Source: Arachnopeziza araneosa (lineage: Eukaryota > Ascomycota > Leotiomycetes > Helotiales > Arachnopezizaceae). Taken from it: 64,000 bases of DNA. The notes below the pieces were generated by a model, which searched no databases, was not told where the DNA came from, and saw only the letters and a list, made by a program, of their open reading frames with translations. Within the stretch, counting starts at the first letter, position 1. Each line of letters begins with the position of its first letter. The stretch is taken from positions 81,066 to 145,065 of the forward strand of contig QYAI01000059.1 of NCBI GenBank assembly GCA_003988855.1, read 5' to 3'. Of this stretch, positions 1-11,270 are shown one piece after another. A program made the position numbers and the translations under genes.

Positions 1-2
1 CT

Positions 3-1605
3 GCATGTCGTGTATTGCTCGGCATTGGCATGGGGTTGAAAGAGGTCACAGTTCCCGTATACTCTGCAGAGATCTCGCCCACCAGGTAGGAGTAGCAAGG
101 ACCTTATTCATACGACGACGAAACTAACTCATGGACTGTCAGCATTCGTGGAGGCTTAGTTATGTCTTGGCAAGTCTGGACAGCTTTTGGCATCTTCCTC
201 GGTACGATCTTCACCCATATCTGCGCAATCTGTTGGATATAGAGATTGAGATGTCTTGGGTCTTTTTTAAGAGCTCGAAATCTCAGGTCATGTCCTCACT
301 TTCTATCTCACTAACATGGCAATAGGAACTTGTGCCAACCTAGTTTTCGCAGATATCGGAAAATATGCTTGGCGCTTTCAGTTCGCATCTGCCTTTGTTC
401 CTGCTATCCCACTCATTCTTGGCATTTGGTTCTGCCCAGAATCACCTCGATGGCTGATTAAGAAGAACAGAGTGTCTGAAGCATATCGATCCCTCCTCCG
501 ACTCCGAAACAGTCCTATTCAAGCTGCCAGAGATCTATACTATATTCATGCTCAACTTGTCTACGAAGACGCGCTGATGGAAGAATCTGGTCTTGCTAGA
601 AAAAGTAATATATTCACTCGATTCTTTGAACTATTTTCGGTACCCCGTCTTCGGCGTGCAGTCCAAGCGTCTGGTGTAGTTATGATAGCCCAACAGATGT
701 GTGGTAGTGAGTATTCTCCCTTTATCTTGAGAGCGTAATTTGACTAAAATAGTTAATATAATTGCATTCTATTCTTCAACCATTTTCTCTCAAGCAGGTG
801 CCGACAATATTCATGCCCTGTTGGCTTCTTTCGGTTTTGGACTTGTCAATTTTGTCTTCGCTTGGCCTGCTGTCTGGACCATCGACACTTTCGGCCGCCG
901 GGGACTACTGTTGTTCACCTTCCCCAATATGTTCTGGAGTTTATTGGCAGCCGGAATGTGCTACTATATCTCTCCATCGAGTAAAGCTCATCTTGGCTTG
1001 GTAACTTTCTTCGTCTATATTTATGACGCTTTTTATTCTCCTGGCGAAGGACCAGTCCCTTTCACATATTCCGCTGAAGTCTTTCCTTTATCTCACCGTG
1101 AGATTGGAATGTCATGGGCAGTGTACGTATACTTTTACCATCGAAACCATCTCCTTAACAGCAGAATACTGGAAGTGTTTCCGGAAGCATTTACTAACCA
1201 GGTAACAGGGCAACCAACAACTTCTGGGCCACAATCGTCTCCCTTACATTTCCACGCCAATTACGTGCCTTTGGCGTCCAGGGCGCCTTTGGATTTTATG
1301 CTGGCATGAACATCTTAGCCTTCATTATGATCTTTCTCTTTATGCCTGAGACCAAGCAGAAGTCTCTCGAGGAATTGGACTACGTTTTCGGTATCTCCAC
1401 CAGAAAGCACACTAAGTATCAACTTTTAGAAGTGTTACCTTGGTGGTTTCGACGTTATATTCTCTTCAGAAAGGGTGTCGAATGTCCTGAACTCTACAAA
1501 TTCGAAGATGACGTCTGGAGTGAAAGCGAGAAAGACGAGCATTCCCATGGGATTAGTTCCGGCACTGATGTTCGCAATATTGCTCAAAAGGACTCCGCTG
1601 TTTAA
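3..1605 (+). CDS. MFS sugar transporter, 5' truncated by window edge
   Basis: This is the C-terminal ~429 residues of a sugar-porter-family MFS permease; the first ~100 residues lie left of the window. Exons are 3-85, 143-201, 326-706, 753-1122 and 1209-1605. All four junctions are GT-AG and keep one open frame. Visible sugar-porter signatures are the PVYSAEISP segment after TM4, the PESPRWL loop motif, the QQMCGINIIAFYSS stretch of TM7 (split by an intron) and PETKQKSLEELD after TM12. It should move a hexose, disaccharide or polyol across the plasma membrane with protons; the substrate cannot be read from the sequence. The C-terminal tail is long and acidic. Confident on family, not on substrate. 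Confidence 0.88.
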
Positions 1606-2083
1606 GCTTACTCAACTAGCCTAAACATATACATGCATGACTTTAGGCTTTCAAAAATGCAATTGCGAGATAAAGTTGTTTCATGCAAGCTGTATTCATG
1701 GACTCAAGGGATTGATATGTTATCTTTGGTACGCTTGGAGTGGCATATGAGCCTGAACCTTGCTTGTAGCTCAGCGAATAAAACAACACTTCAACAGTGC
1801 GTCTTCAAATGTAAAGCAATGCTAATAAAGCTCCATATCCTTAAACGTGCACCGACTTGTTAAGATATTTCAATTGAGGCCATATATTTGTCACGTGTAA
1901 TCGGGTGTAGTCGGGCTTACGTCGTCGCGTCTCGTCGCGTCATTGACTTCCGAGTCGAAACGGCAACAACACCACCCAAAATCAACTCTCTTCAATACTA
2001 CGTGTTATAATCAATCAGTCCTAGCAGCCAATTTTTCACAGTGGTTTGTGCCAAGGTCAGGAGCTCTATCCGCCAACTTCATC
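1606..2083. other. intergenic: 3' region of transporter and helicase promoter
   Basis: No gene is seen here. The right end carries a CACGTG hexamer near 1892 and two close copies of a TCGCGTC motif (1925-1931 and 1935-1941), described separately. Confidence 0.6.
1925..1941 (-). promoter_or_regulatory. two MCB-like ACGCGA motifs in helicase promoter
   Basis: On the minus strand the core ACGCGA occurs twice, 10 bp apart, about 145 bp before the helicase start codon. MBF-type complexes (Mbp1/Res) recognise ACGCG cores and typically drive DNA replication and repair genes at G1/S. An MBP1 gene is present in this window. Functional assignment is inference from motif and context. Confidence 0.3.
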
Positions 2084-4412
2084 ATGATAACTGGCGATGA
2101 CGAGCTCGACGAATTCGGGCTAAGTTCTGGGGATGAAGCTGATATCCTCGCGCTCGCAGATGGCCTCGAAGCTCGCGGGAAGAAACGAAACTCCTCGGAT
2201 GATAACGATCGACCATCTAAAAGGACTGCTATTCGATTGAGCAGTTTTCCCTCAGCACTTCAAGCACTCGTAAACAACTTTCAGATGAAAGCATTTCGAT
2301 TGAAGCAAGAGCAGGTCATATCGAGGATACTTGGTGGTGAGAGCGCAGTTGTAGTCTTTCCTACTGGAGGTGGCAAAAGTCTTTGCTACCAAATTCCGGC
2401 ACTGGCATTTGCAACAGAAGATAAAATCACAGGTATTCGTGGAGACAATGATGGTGGAATTACTCTCGTGGTATCGCCGCTTATTGCCCTGATGAAGGAT
2501 CAGGTTGATGCTTTGGTTCGGAGAGGTATCAAGGCCGCCGCCTTGGATTCGACGAAGTCCAAAGAAGAGTATCTCAACACCTGCGATATGTTGCGGAATG
2601 GAGAGCTTAAGTTGCTCTACTGTGCGCCTGAGAGATTGAATAATGAAGGTTTCATTGAGCAGATGAAATATGTTCGTGGCGGAATTCGACTTCTGGCTAT
2701 AGATGAAGCCCATTGCATCTCTGAATGGGGTCATGCCTTTCGACCAGATTACCTCAGTGAGCAGCTTGCGCCAGTATAACCCTCGCTAACTCGTTACAGA
2801 GATATCAAGATTCGCAGAGGAGATTAAGGCCGAACGAGTTGTCTGGTACGTTTCTATCAAGTTTGAATTTTGCAGAGGAGGTATCAAGAATTGATTTCTA
2901 AGTACAAACTTTGAGAACTTGAATTCCTTTTCCAATATCGTGTCAAAGCCCTGCTGATTTTTTGATAGTTTAACAGCCACAGCAACCCCTCGAGTAGCTA
3001 CTGATATCTGCAAAGCATTCAAAATCGACGAACCTTCAGGTCTGTTCCGTACCTCTACATACCGTCCGAATCTTCAGCTCCTTGCCGAGTCTGGAAAAAC
3101 AAAGAAGGAGCTATATCCACAATTATACAAATTTCTCAAGGACAATCCAGGCCCATCAATCGTCTATGTGACATTGCAGAAGGAAACAGAAGTTTTAGCT
3201 TTAGATCTTCGAAAGAAAGGATTCAGTGCCAGAGCTTTCCACGCTGGGATGGAGCCGGAGAAGAAAACTGTGCTACAAGAAGAATTTTTGGGGAGTGATA
3301 ACATGGTCATTGTCGCTACGATTGCTTTCGGCATGGGTATCGACAAGGCTGACATTCGAAATGTAGTACACTTTAACATTCCTAGTAGTCTAGAGTCTTA
3401 TAGTCAAGAGATTGGACGTGCTGGCCGAGATGGGAAGCTAAGTAAGTGCATGTTTTATGTTTGTGGAGAGGATTTACACTTGCGGGAACTATTCGCCCGT
3501 GGTGATCTACCTTCCAAATACTCGGTGAGAAATCTTCTCCAAGAAATTTTCAGCAATGAACATACTCGTCAACCTTTCGGAAGCGAGTTCAGATTCAGCC
3601 ACTACAGCCAAGAGAGAGAACATGACATCCGCTCGACCACCTTGAAAAATATCTATGCACAACTAGAGCTTACCCATGGACTCATCCGAGAATCCACTCC
3701 AATCTACTCAAAGTACACTTTCAAAGCCACAAAGAAATACGAGTCAGCGCTCTCCGCCGACAAATCTCCCGTTGCTTCCGCAATCTTTAAGTATGCAAAG
3801 CGCGCTTCCACTCTATACCACGTCGACATTGATATGATATCGTCAAAAGCCAAAATTCCTCGTACCCAGTTGGTTTACAAGCTCAATGAATTAAATGATC
3901 GTCGTGTTATTGAATTGAGGCCCACAGGCGTCCTCTCGGTCTACAAGATTGTCGACACTCTCCCGAAAACAGAAGCGGAGATTGAGAAGTACGTCCTTGC
4001 AATCTTCGCCTCCATGGAGAAGCGTGAAAGCGAAGCTCTTGAGCGCACAAACGAAATGCTCGAACTCATCACGGCTCCAGCTTGTTTTTCTCATTCACTA
4101 GCTCAACATTTTGGTGATGAGTTACCGGATGGTAAGAAACACTGTGGACACTGCACTTGGTGTATGACACAAATGGCTGTAGTGCAAGACTTGCCCCCGC
4201 AGGTGCCGTTTAACTGGGAAAAACTCCAGGAGATCTGCGAAGCTTTGAATGTCTATGACGATGCAAGATTCCTAGCAAAATTTGCGTTTGGTATTCGAAG
4301 TCCCAGAATGACCGTTATGAAATTAGGAGCTACTCATGCACTATTTGCAAGTATGGAAGATCATGATTTCATGGTGAGCCCTGCAAGATTTTTGAAAGGA
4401 GAGAAAGGCTGA
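2084..4412 (+). CDS. RecQ-family ATP-dependent DNA helicase
   Basis: A 3'-5' DNA helicase of the RecQ family, acting in the nucleus in recombination and repair. Exons 2084-2756, 2800-2845 and 2969-4412 join in frame to 720 aa. The start is the first ATG in frame; the open frame runs further upstream without an ATG. Helicase motifs in order: motif 0 (FRLKQEQVI), Walker A FPTGGGKSLCYQ near residue 92, Walker B DEAHCISEWGHAFRPDY near 207, TATATP (motif III), then STYRP and YSQEIGRAGRDG (motif VI). A Cys cluster (CGHCTWC) near residue 685 is the RecQ zinc-binding element. It is short for an Sgs1/BLM protein: the long N-terminus is missing and I see no HRDC domain. The N-terminus is acidic (GDDELDEFGLSSGDE). 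It is probably the small second fungal RecQ rather than the Sgs1 ortholog. Confidence 0.88.
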
Positions 4413-5781
4413 TGAGTGCAGGATTTACTTAGGGCATTTACGACGCAATGTTCGAAGCATAACCAAAGGTCACCATAACATGAGTGCATCTTCGATCACT
4501 GTTAGGATTGTACGGGCACCCATTTTTTGTATCAATATTTGATTCTGAGGGAGCTTTCAGGTCGGCTCAGATAGAGGTAGGTCTGCAAAGACGGGTATCT
4601 TAGAAGGGAAGCTTTTAGAAATGCTCCAAACACCTCCGATGGAAGTCCCTACCGGCGTTAGCTTGCAAACTTTCATGAGTTAAAACAAGAGTGTCTTACC
4701 TGCCACAGAGAATATCATTCAGGTACTTTCAGATCCACAATCATTTAAAGAGGATAGTAACTATTAATCGGTTTACTTGAACTTGACACAATTTCCCTGG
4801 CCGCAGACGGATCTTGCAAGATATAAATAACCAATCTAAAGCAGCCAAGACCCACGATGCACGCAATCCATGCCACTTTGGGCAGGCTTGTAATCCTCTC
4901 AGCCTTACAAGCCTCACTTCTGGTGAGTCTTTCTCATATAAATCCCACAACCACCTACGTCAGCATAGAACAAGAAGATCAATGACAGCAAAGCAACCAC
5001 ATGACACCAGCATATTGTGTGTGTGCTCCTTCAAACAACTCTACAGCTAGCAGCCTGATTCGTGGCGAAGTAGAGGCTTTCCACCCAGCTTGATTCAGAA
5101 TCACCCTGCAAAGCCGACCGGGAATAAAAGGACAAATCAAAGCGCCACCATCTGATAGGCTATCAACTTTGCGATCAGTAGAGAAGTATGTGTGGACGCG
5201 AGAAACAATAGAAGAAGTATCTCTCCAGTAGTAGTCTGCTGATCTTGTCTTGAAGCACATTGAATCATATCAAGGAGGTGGGAAGCAGTTGTATGCACGT
5301 GACTAGATTTACAAATTTGCTACCCAGGTATATCCAAGCACAGCCTAAAACAACTGAAACAAATAATTCTTGGATGGAACAGATGACAGTATTCGATTTC
5401 CAAGACTTATTGGTGATATGCAGCCCTCGGGTAGCTTTTCAAGAACGACCAGAGCAGGCAAAACACTACAGATATAAGGGAATAGACGTCAATTGATGGA
5501 ATACAAAATCAAGGCTACACCCAGTGAGGGATCGTTACTATGCAGAGCAGCATCGATAGGGCAACATGGTGAAGAGACATCTGGGTGAAAACGAGAGAAA
5601 ATGTCAAGCCACACTTACGAGAAGGAAAGAAAAAACAGGGGTCTCATCCTATCTTCATATCTAATCTCTCATCCTCGTTATCATCACGTGAACGGCCTCT
5701 TAATGCCCAACTCTCCATCTCTTCATCCGCTGCGATATCGATTACCGCGCCCCTCGAGCCCCCCGAGCATGCCTGTAATCT
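4413..5781. other. long intergenic region before the Zn2Cys6 regulator
   Basis: About 1.4 kb without a supportable gene. The open frames here are short, lack recognisable motifs and overlap each other on both strands. The last 200 bp are pyrimidine-rich and carry a CACGTG near 5686, consistent with a promoter and 5' leader of the following regulator. Confidence 0.55.
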
Positions 5782-8151
5782 ATGGCGAGCAACCCACTTC
5801 CCTCTTCCGCCCCTGTTCCGCCCAAACCCCAACCGAATGGGTGGACCAGGAGAGATCGACCTTGCGATGCGTGCCGCCGGCGGAAGAGCCGGTGCATCCT
5901 CCCAGAGAACGGCGATACTTGTATTATGTGCCAGAGCAGAGCGGAAACTTGTACCTTTGTTGAAAACCCGCAACGAAGGAAGAGGAGGAGGGTAGAAAAC
6001 GAAGTGGAGCATCACAGCCCTGACACGGCGAAACCAAAGTATGTCTTGCAGCACCATGTGTCACAAGATACCGCTAAGATATACAGATCTCCTGAGTCTG
6101 AAAGGAGTGAGTGGCTCCGTAAATATATTGCACTTCCCGAAGCTAATCTGGAACAGATATTAACGCAAAACCCCCTATCAACGACTATACATCACTACCC
6201 CAGTCGCTTCTGAATCAGACTCTGGGTCTTCAGAACCGTCAACATGGACAGTATCTTGGCCATACATCGGAATATGATGTTCGGCTCATAAGTCTCTCGC
6301 CTTTTAATGGCCGTGGAGAGTATATCTCTGCTCCTGGAACACTACGTCGAGTCACCCATCAAACCCATTTTATCATGAAATCTGAGTCGCAAGCTGAGGT
6401 TGATGATGAGCTTGCAAACCTTGACCTTGTTGAGAGTATTGTTGAACCGCATGGGCGAGCGCTAGTTGATCTCTACTTCAGGATTATTCACCCAAGTTTT
6501 CCTATCATGGACAAGAAGGTGTTTCTGGAAAAGTATGAAAGAACTTACCGAGAGTTCACACCTCCTGTACTGGCAGCTGTGTATATCTTGGCTCTAAATT
6601 GGTGGTCATACAATACGGAGCTTGTCAATCTTCCGAAGCCTGATCTTCAAAAACTTGAAAAACTCATCCCTCAGATGATGAGCACGGTTCTCAACCGGCC
6701 TAAACTCTCGACCGTTCAGGCCGGACTCCTCCTTCTCCAGAGACCAGATGGCGATTCTTGGGCTTTGACAGGACAGTTGGTAGCCGTAGCTCAGAACTTA
6801 GGTATGCATCTCGACTGTTCAACGTGGAAGATTCCAGAATGGGAACGCAGTCTTAGAAAACGTCTTGCTTGGGCGCTTTACATGCAGGACAAGTGGGGCG
6901 CTCTAGTGCATGGTCGACCATCTCTCATTCATGTGGATGATTGGTGTGTCAAGCCCCTTGAAGACCGTGATTTTCCAGAGAATGCCGATGATGATGACGA
7001 GGAAGAGGGAAGCTCGGATGTCGAGACGGGGAGATTGACTTTTGTTTTCATGATATCATTGACAATGATATTAACTGACATCTTAAACACTTTCTTCTCA
7101 TTGCGAGCGACGGATCACCTGAGCAGTCAACGAGAAAATGCGTTGAATGTAACATTAGAATTGGCAAAACCGATACAACTCCGGCTGAAAGACTGGCATG
7201 CGAAATTACCTCGATGCTTGGCAATAAATGAAACAAGAGCGAGAAAGCTATCACCCACAGGTGCGTAACTCTATTACTAACACCATACTTCACTAACAAA
7301 TCCTAGGCTCTCTCCATCTAGCCTACTTTGCCACGGAAGTGACTCTCCATAGGGCCATTATACGCTTCGACTCGCCATATATTGACGACACCATTCGCTC
7401 TATCACGCGCACAGCCGCCAAAAGTCGCTTCACATCAGCCATCGATCTCCTACATAAACTTGAACCTGCACATCTACAATGTTTTTGGTACTTCTCTTCA
7501 AAGGTCAACCTGGCTATCATCGGGACTTTTGGATCTTTACTTTGGGCAACGAGTGCTGATCCTGATGAAGCGGAATTCTACAAGAGCCAGTTGGCTGAAT
7601 ATAGATGGAGCTTGAGGGTCAGCAGTAAAGCTGCTGAGTTTATGAAGTTCACCGTCGGAATGCTCGATACGAGTCCCGTATTCATGAAAGTCAATAACGG
7701 ATCAGCAACTAATACACCAGGCTCTGCCCAACTTCCAGTCCCAAATGAAGTTTCAGAAAGCGTGAAAGCTGAAGAGCCAGCTTCATCTACAGCGGGTCTT
7801 GATCAAGCAATGCAGGAATTTGATACAAAATTGCAATCCATGAGCGCCGTCTCGCCTAGCGTTGGCTCTTCGACTCACCACTCAATTCATAATGCTCCAG
7901 CATACTCCTATGATACCGGCCATGCGACGCCCGAGTTCCACTACAACCAGGTCCAAGCCTCTGTGGCAGATCATCGACCGGCATGGTCGGGATTATCGCA
8001 CAATGTCAACTTTACGCCTGGTGATATTCAAGATTGGTCGCTGGACCAATTGTATAATTTTGAGAATTTTCAGGTCGCAGAAGACATTTTAGCAAGTCGC
8101 AGATTTATTGAGGAGTACGATGAAACTGGCAACAATTTTGCAGGCTTTTGA
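5782..8151 (+). CDS. Zn2Cys6 transcription factor, DAL81/TamA-like
   Basis: Exons 5782-6106, 6157-7260 and 7307-8151 give 757 aa; both introns (50 and 46 nt) restore frame. A Zn2Cys6 binuclear cluster lies at residues 27-59 (RPCDACRRRKSRC, then CIMCQSRAETC), followed by a basic RRKRRR tract. The fungal-specific transcription factor domain covers roughly residues 200-480, with LVDLYFRIIHPSFPIMDK, RPKLSTVQAGLLLLQRP, LRKRLAWALYMQDKWGALVHGRP and an acidic DDDDEEEGSSDVE loop. This block order and the motif LNQTLGLQNRQH before it resemble the DAL81/UGA35-TamA group, which co-activates nitrogen-catabolite genes such as GABA, urea and allantoin use. Family is certain; the ortholog assignment is from memory and moderate. 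Confidence 0.85.
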
Positions 8152-8782
8152 GCATAATATAGCAATACGGGCGACGACATTGATCGTGTCCCAGGCGTAA
8201 GATTTGGGATGGGTAATTAACTGATGATAAATCCTGGAAGAGAAAGATATCCATGCAGTATTTTACGCTTGGTAGAAAGCCAAGATACTATCATTAGCAA
8301 GACGATGATAGTCAGCCAATGATGACAATTTTTTGATATGAGATGCAAAAACAATTCAGTATTTACCACGGCGCGATTGTAAAAACTCAAAATAAATCAG
8401 GCGTTTCTCGAGCCTGTTGAACAGGTAATGGGCAGCTGGGGCTGAGCATTGTACGGTACGCAGGGTGAACACACTACTTTATAGATCAACAACAGACAAA
8501 TCTTCATTGGAAGGAAAACAACGTAATAATTACATTGGTAGCTTCTTTTCTCAATCTAACTATCTAAAAGTCTGAAGACCGGCTGCATTTACGCAATGAT
8601 AGGCTCCGCACTCAGCCTTGCTTACTCTTATGTCAAACTCTCGACATCGTCACTTACTCGCGTGTAGGATGATCACCTTGGCCCAAATTCGCTTCGATGA
8701 GGTTGACAATGGCTATAAGTATAACATCTTTCATAAACTTCGTCACACCTCCGCTTTCACTACTTCTTTGTACATCATTCAC
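8152..8782. other. intergenic, no gene seen
   Basis: An open frame runs in from 8618 in phase with the next gene but has no secretory character before the methionine at 8783. I read it as untranslated leader. Nothing else is recognised. Confidence 0.5.
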
Positions 8783-9700
8783 ATGACCATGAAGACAATT
8801 TATTTCAGTTCAGCCCTCGTGGCCGTAGCAGCTGCAGAGGAAGGGTTTGGAGCTGCTGGCCCATCTGAAAACTTAGCTCTTTATCAAGCTGCAAGCCAAT
8901 ATCCCAATGCGACGGGCTCTACATTCGTCCTCGCCGCAAATGTCAGCGTATCTCCCCTCGAATTCAGTCCAATTGAATGGACTGCAAATCTCAATATCTC
9001 TTCTGTTACTGGTGTCGACAACTCTAACGCATCTCTCGCCGTCACCAATTTAGTCATCTCCCTCAATGCAGAAGGTGGGTTTATTCCCAACCCCAATTGG
9101 GATACCTGCCTAGTCGTCATGCAATCCGTGGCTCGGAACGCGACTGTAAAGGGTCAAACAGACAAGGGAGATTGTACCGAAGCTTTTGGGAAGGATTGCG
9201 TGCACGACTGGCAGGACCATTTGTTAAATGCGAGGAGTGCCGCTACTCTCCGAAATTCGACTGGGCCTTGTGGTGGGATGATTTTCCCTTCTCTTCCAGT
9301 ATCTTGCTATGGATCTTTTGAAGTCGATTTGATTTCAACAGGTAAGCATGAAGGAGTCTGCATGATTGAAAACAAAACAGTTAATGAGAAACTAGATATC
9401 ATGTACACCAATGAAACGAACGGCTAGGCGTTCTTTTTTAAAACTGACGACCTGCATGATCCTTCTAATACTACTGCCTATGAGCTGGCTGCAACACGTC
9501 TTTGGCCTATTATAATAACACAAAATAGCTTTCTCGCTAATAGTAGTGGAGTGACAAGTGCACAACTAAGTTGTTTGAGAGCTTCAAATACAACTGAAGG
9601 AAGTGTAAAGATTGGAAATGTCCCTGATGCTGCATCTCAGACCAGGTTAGGTGTTTGGGGAATGTTGATGACAATGGGCGCTTTGTGGTTACTATTGTGA
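8783..9700 (+). pseudogene. secreted GPI-anchored-like protein interrupted by an in-frame TAG
   Basis: One frame of 306 codons runs from ATG 8783 to TGA 9698-9700, broken only by TAG at 9425-9427. The first half starts with a signal-peptide-like segment (TIYFSSALVAVAAA), is rich in N-glycosylation sequons and contains paired cysteines. After the stop, the frame continues with similar composition (FKTDDLHDPSNTTAYELAATR) and ends in a hydrophobic tail (GVWGMLMTMGALWLLL) typical of a GPI-anchor signal. A GTAAGC donor at 9342 with the TAG as acceptor would remove the stop, but the phase is wrong and leads to a stop within five codons. So the stop is a nonsense mutation, or the TAG is read through, or the gene ends early without an anchor. 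Function of the family is unknown to me. Confidence 0.55.
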
Positions 9701-10439
9701 TTGGATCCAAACAGATGAATTGGTTAACTATAGATTAAATAATTGATACTCTCAAGCAGCTTATGCCTACAGTACATGATATCAAGGATCTTAACAAAGT
9801 AACACCATCTGTGAAAGCGTCTAAAGTCTAAATTTCTATTTTTCTAGAACTATTTAGAATATTCATGTACTTATTTCAGACAATAAATACATTTCATAAG
9901 TTTTAACCCGAGCTTATTAACGCCCCTAAGGTTGAGGTAGGCAAAATTTGTCTTTGCTAAACGAAAAAATCGAGGCTGCAAGATGTTGATGCTTGTCTTA
10001 AATAAGCACTCAAAATGCAGAGCTCTTAGATGCTTTTCTTTTATTATCCAAAGTTCTTATTAACTTTAGTACAGTAAAGATTGTAATATTTAAGCTTTGA
10101 CTTTACGATTTCTTGACGCTTTGACGATTACGAATTTTGACCGCCTGTCAAAGAAAGTACTTTTATAAACGGTTTTATGTTCTGTCACTGCTTGGAAGGA
10201 GTAAGAAATACCTTATTGCTAATTGCTTCTACGTAGTCACCGCTGTTTCGTAGTAAAACTTTCTGGAGATGGAGGGTTTCATTGTTGAAAATTCTGGGTT
10301 GTTCTATTTCTCGCTGCTGACTGCTGAGAGGCATCAGTTTACTTTCACAGTGTAAAATAGTTCATGCTGTGATAAAGTCAAGTCTGCTTCGCTTTCCACA
10401 ATCTGATTTCATCACAACCGTGTATCTCAAGCACTGAAG
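9701..10439. other. AT-rich intergenic stretch
   Basis: Strongly AT-rich from about 9700 to 10250, with no coding potential. It contains one copy (9934-9971) of a motif repeated at 11140-11176. Possibly a relic repeat. Confidence 0.5.
9934..9971 (+). repeat. diverged 38-bp repeat, copy 1
   Basis: Matches 11140-11176 around a shared AAAATTTGTCTT core, with a common following ACGAAAAA segment. Most differences are C/T or G/A transitions, as expected for ageing copies of a repeat in a genome with cytosine mutation. Identity of the parent element is unknown. Confidence 0.4.
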
Positions 10440-11027
10440 ATGGACTGGCAACAAGCATCGTCGGTATCTCAAGAGCAAGGAAACTCCTCTACGAGGAGCT
10501 GGACAACATCAAACCAAGTCCAAAGTTCTCAAATCGCTACTGTGTCTACCCCAATAGTCGATAACATGGAAGCCAGTACCAATAATCCCGGCTCCCCTTC
10601 TGAATTCACACTTGCCCAAGCCGCTCTATTCCATGCAACACACGTTATGCACGCACAGGGTAGCTCTCTCCCGAATGAAGCTCAGAGTAATATTCAGGCG
10701 CTAATCTCCACCCTCTGGAATGTTGATATTGACGACACGAGTACAAGAGAGGACTACTCACAAGAAGGCCACATTCCAAATGCAGAAGCAAGCAAGGCTC
10801 TCGCTCTCAAAACCAGCTTTGTCGAATTCCTTTTTAATGCTATGAAGGAGGAGGGAGTGGGTCGGAATGAGATCCTCTGCTTGCTCGTTTGGATGATGGA
10901 CGTTGCAGGAGGGACTTGGGAAGAGATTGCGGGTGTGGGTTACACTGAGGAGGGTGAGATGGAAAATGAATATGAGAACAAGGAGGAGGATGCAAATGCA
11001 GAAGAAGAGAGAATGGTTGTTGAATGA
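10440..11027 (+). CDS. hypothetical acidic protein
   Basis: An intronless frame of 195 aa with an ATG start. The N-terminal 60 residues are Ser/Thr/Gln-rich and look disordered. A probably helical middle (residues 60-165) includes FTLAQAALFHATHVMHAQ and a hydrophobic NEILCLLVWMMDVAGG segment. The C-terminus is very acidic (runs of Glu). No signal peptide or known domain is recognised. It sits between AT-rich spacers in an island of lineage-specific-looking genes. It could be a nuclear or cytosolic adaptor-type protein; no function can be assigned. The length and even composition favour a real gene, but it could be spurious. Confidence 0.5.
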   Translation: MDWQQASSVSQEQGNSSTRSWTTSNQVQSSQIATVSTPIVDNMEASTNNPGSPSEFTLAQAALFHATHVMHAQGSSLPNEAQSNIQALISTLWNVDIDDTSTREDYSQEGHIPNAEASKALALKTSFVEFLFNAMKEEGVGRNEILCLLVWMMDVAGGTWEEIAGVGYTEEGEMENEYENKEEDANAEEERMVVE

Positions 11028-11139
11028 GATGACCGGGCATACTTACGGTGGTGAGAATTGAGCGAGGTCCTTGATGCGGGTTTCTTGTGCTGGAAATATT
11101 TTTAGATATTGTGTAATGTCTTTAATAAAAAGAAAGACC

Positions 11140-11176
11140 GAGGCGGGTAAAATTTGTCTTCGACGAACGAAAAATC
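11140..11176 (+). repeat. diverged 38-bp repeat, copy 2
   Basis: Second copy of the motif at 9934-9971, in the spacer between the acidic hypothetical gene and the cullin-like gene. Same orientation as copy 1. Confidence 0.4.
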
Positions 11177-11270
11177 AAAAGCAGTTTTTTCACGCACCTG
11201 AGTAATTGTGATTGATCCAATGATATATGCTGATATCCTAGCGAAACTAGACAATAAACTCGGTAGAAAA

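Noticed and set aside
5585..6057. Overlapping frames on both strands around 5.6-6.1 kb
   Set aside because: Shadows of the Zn2Cys6 exon, which carries the only recognisable motif.
9342..9427. Intron GTAAGC...CTAG removing the TAG of the GPI-like gene
   Set aside because: Good splice sites, but the join shifts frame and stops within five codons, losing the well-formed C-terminus.
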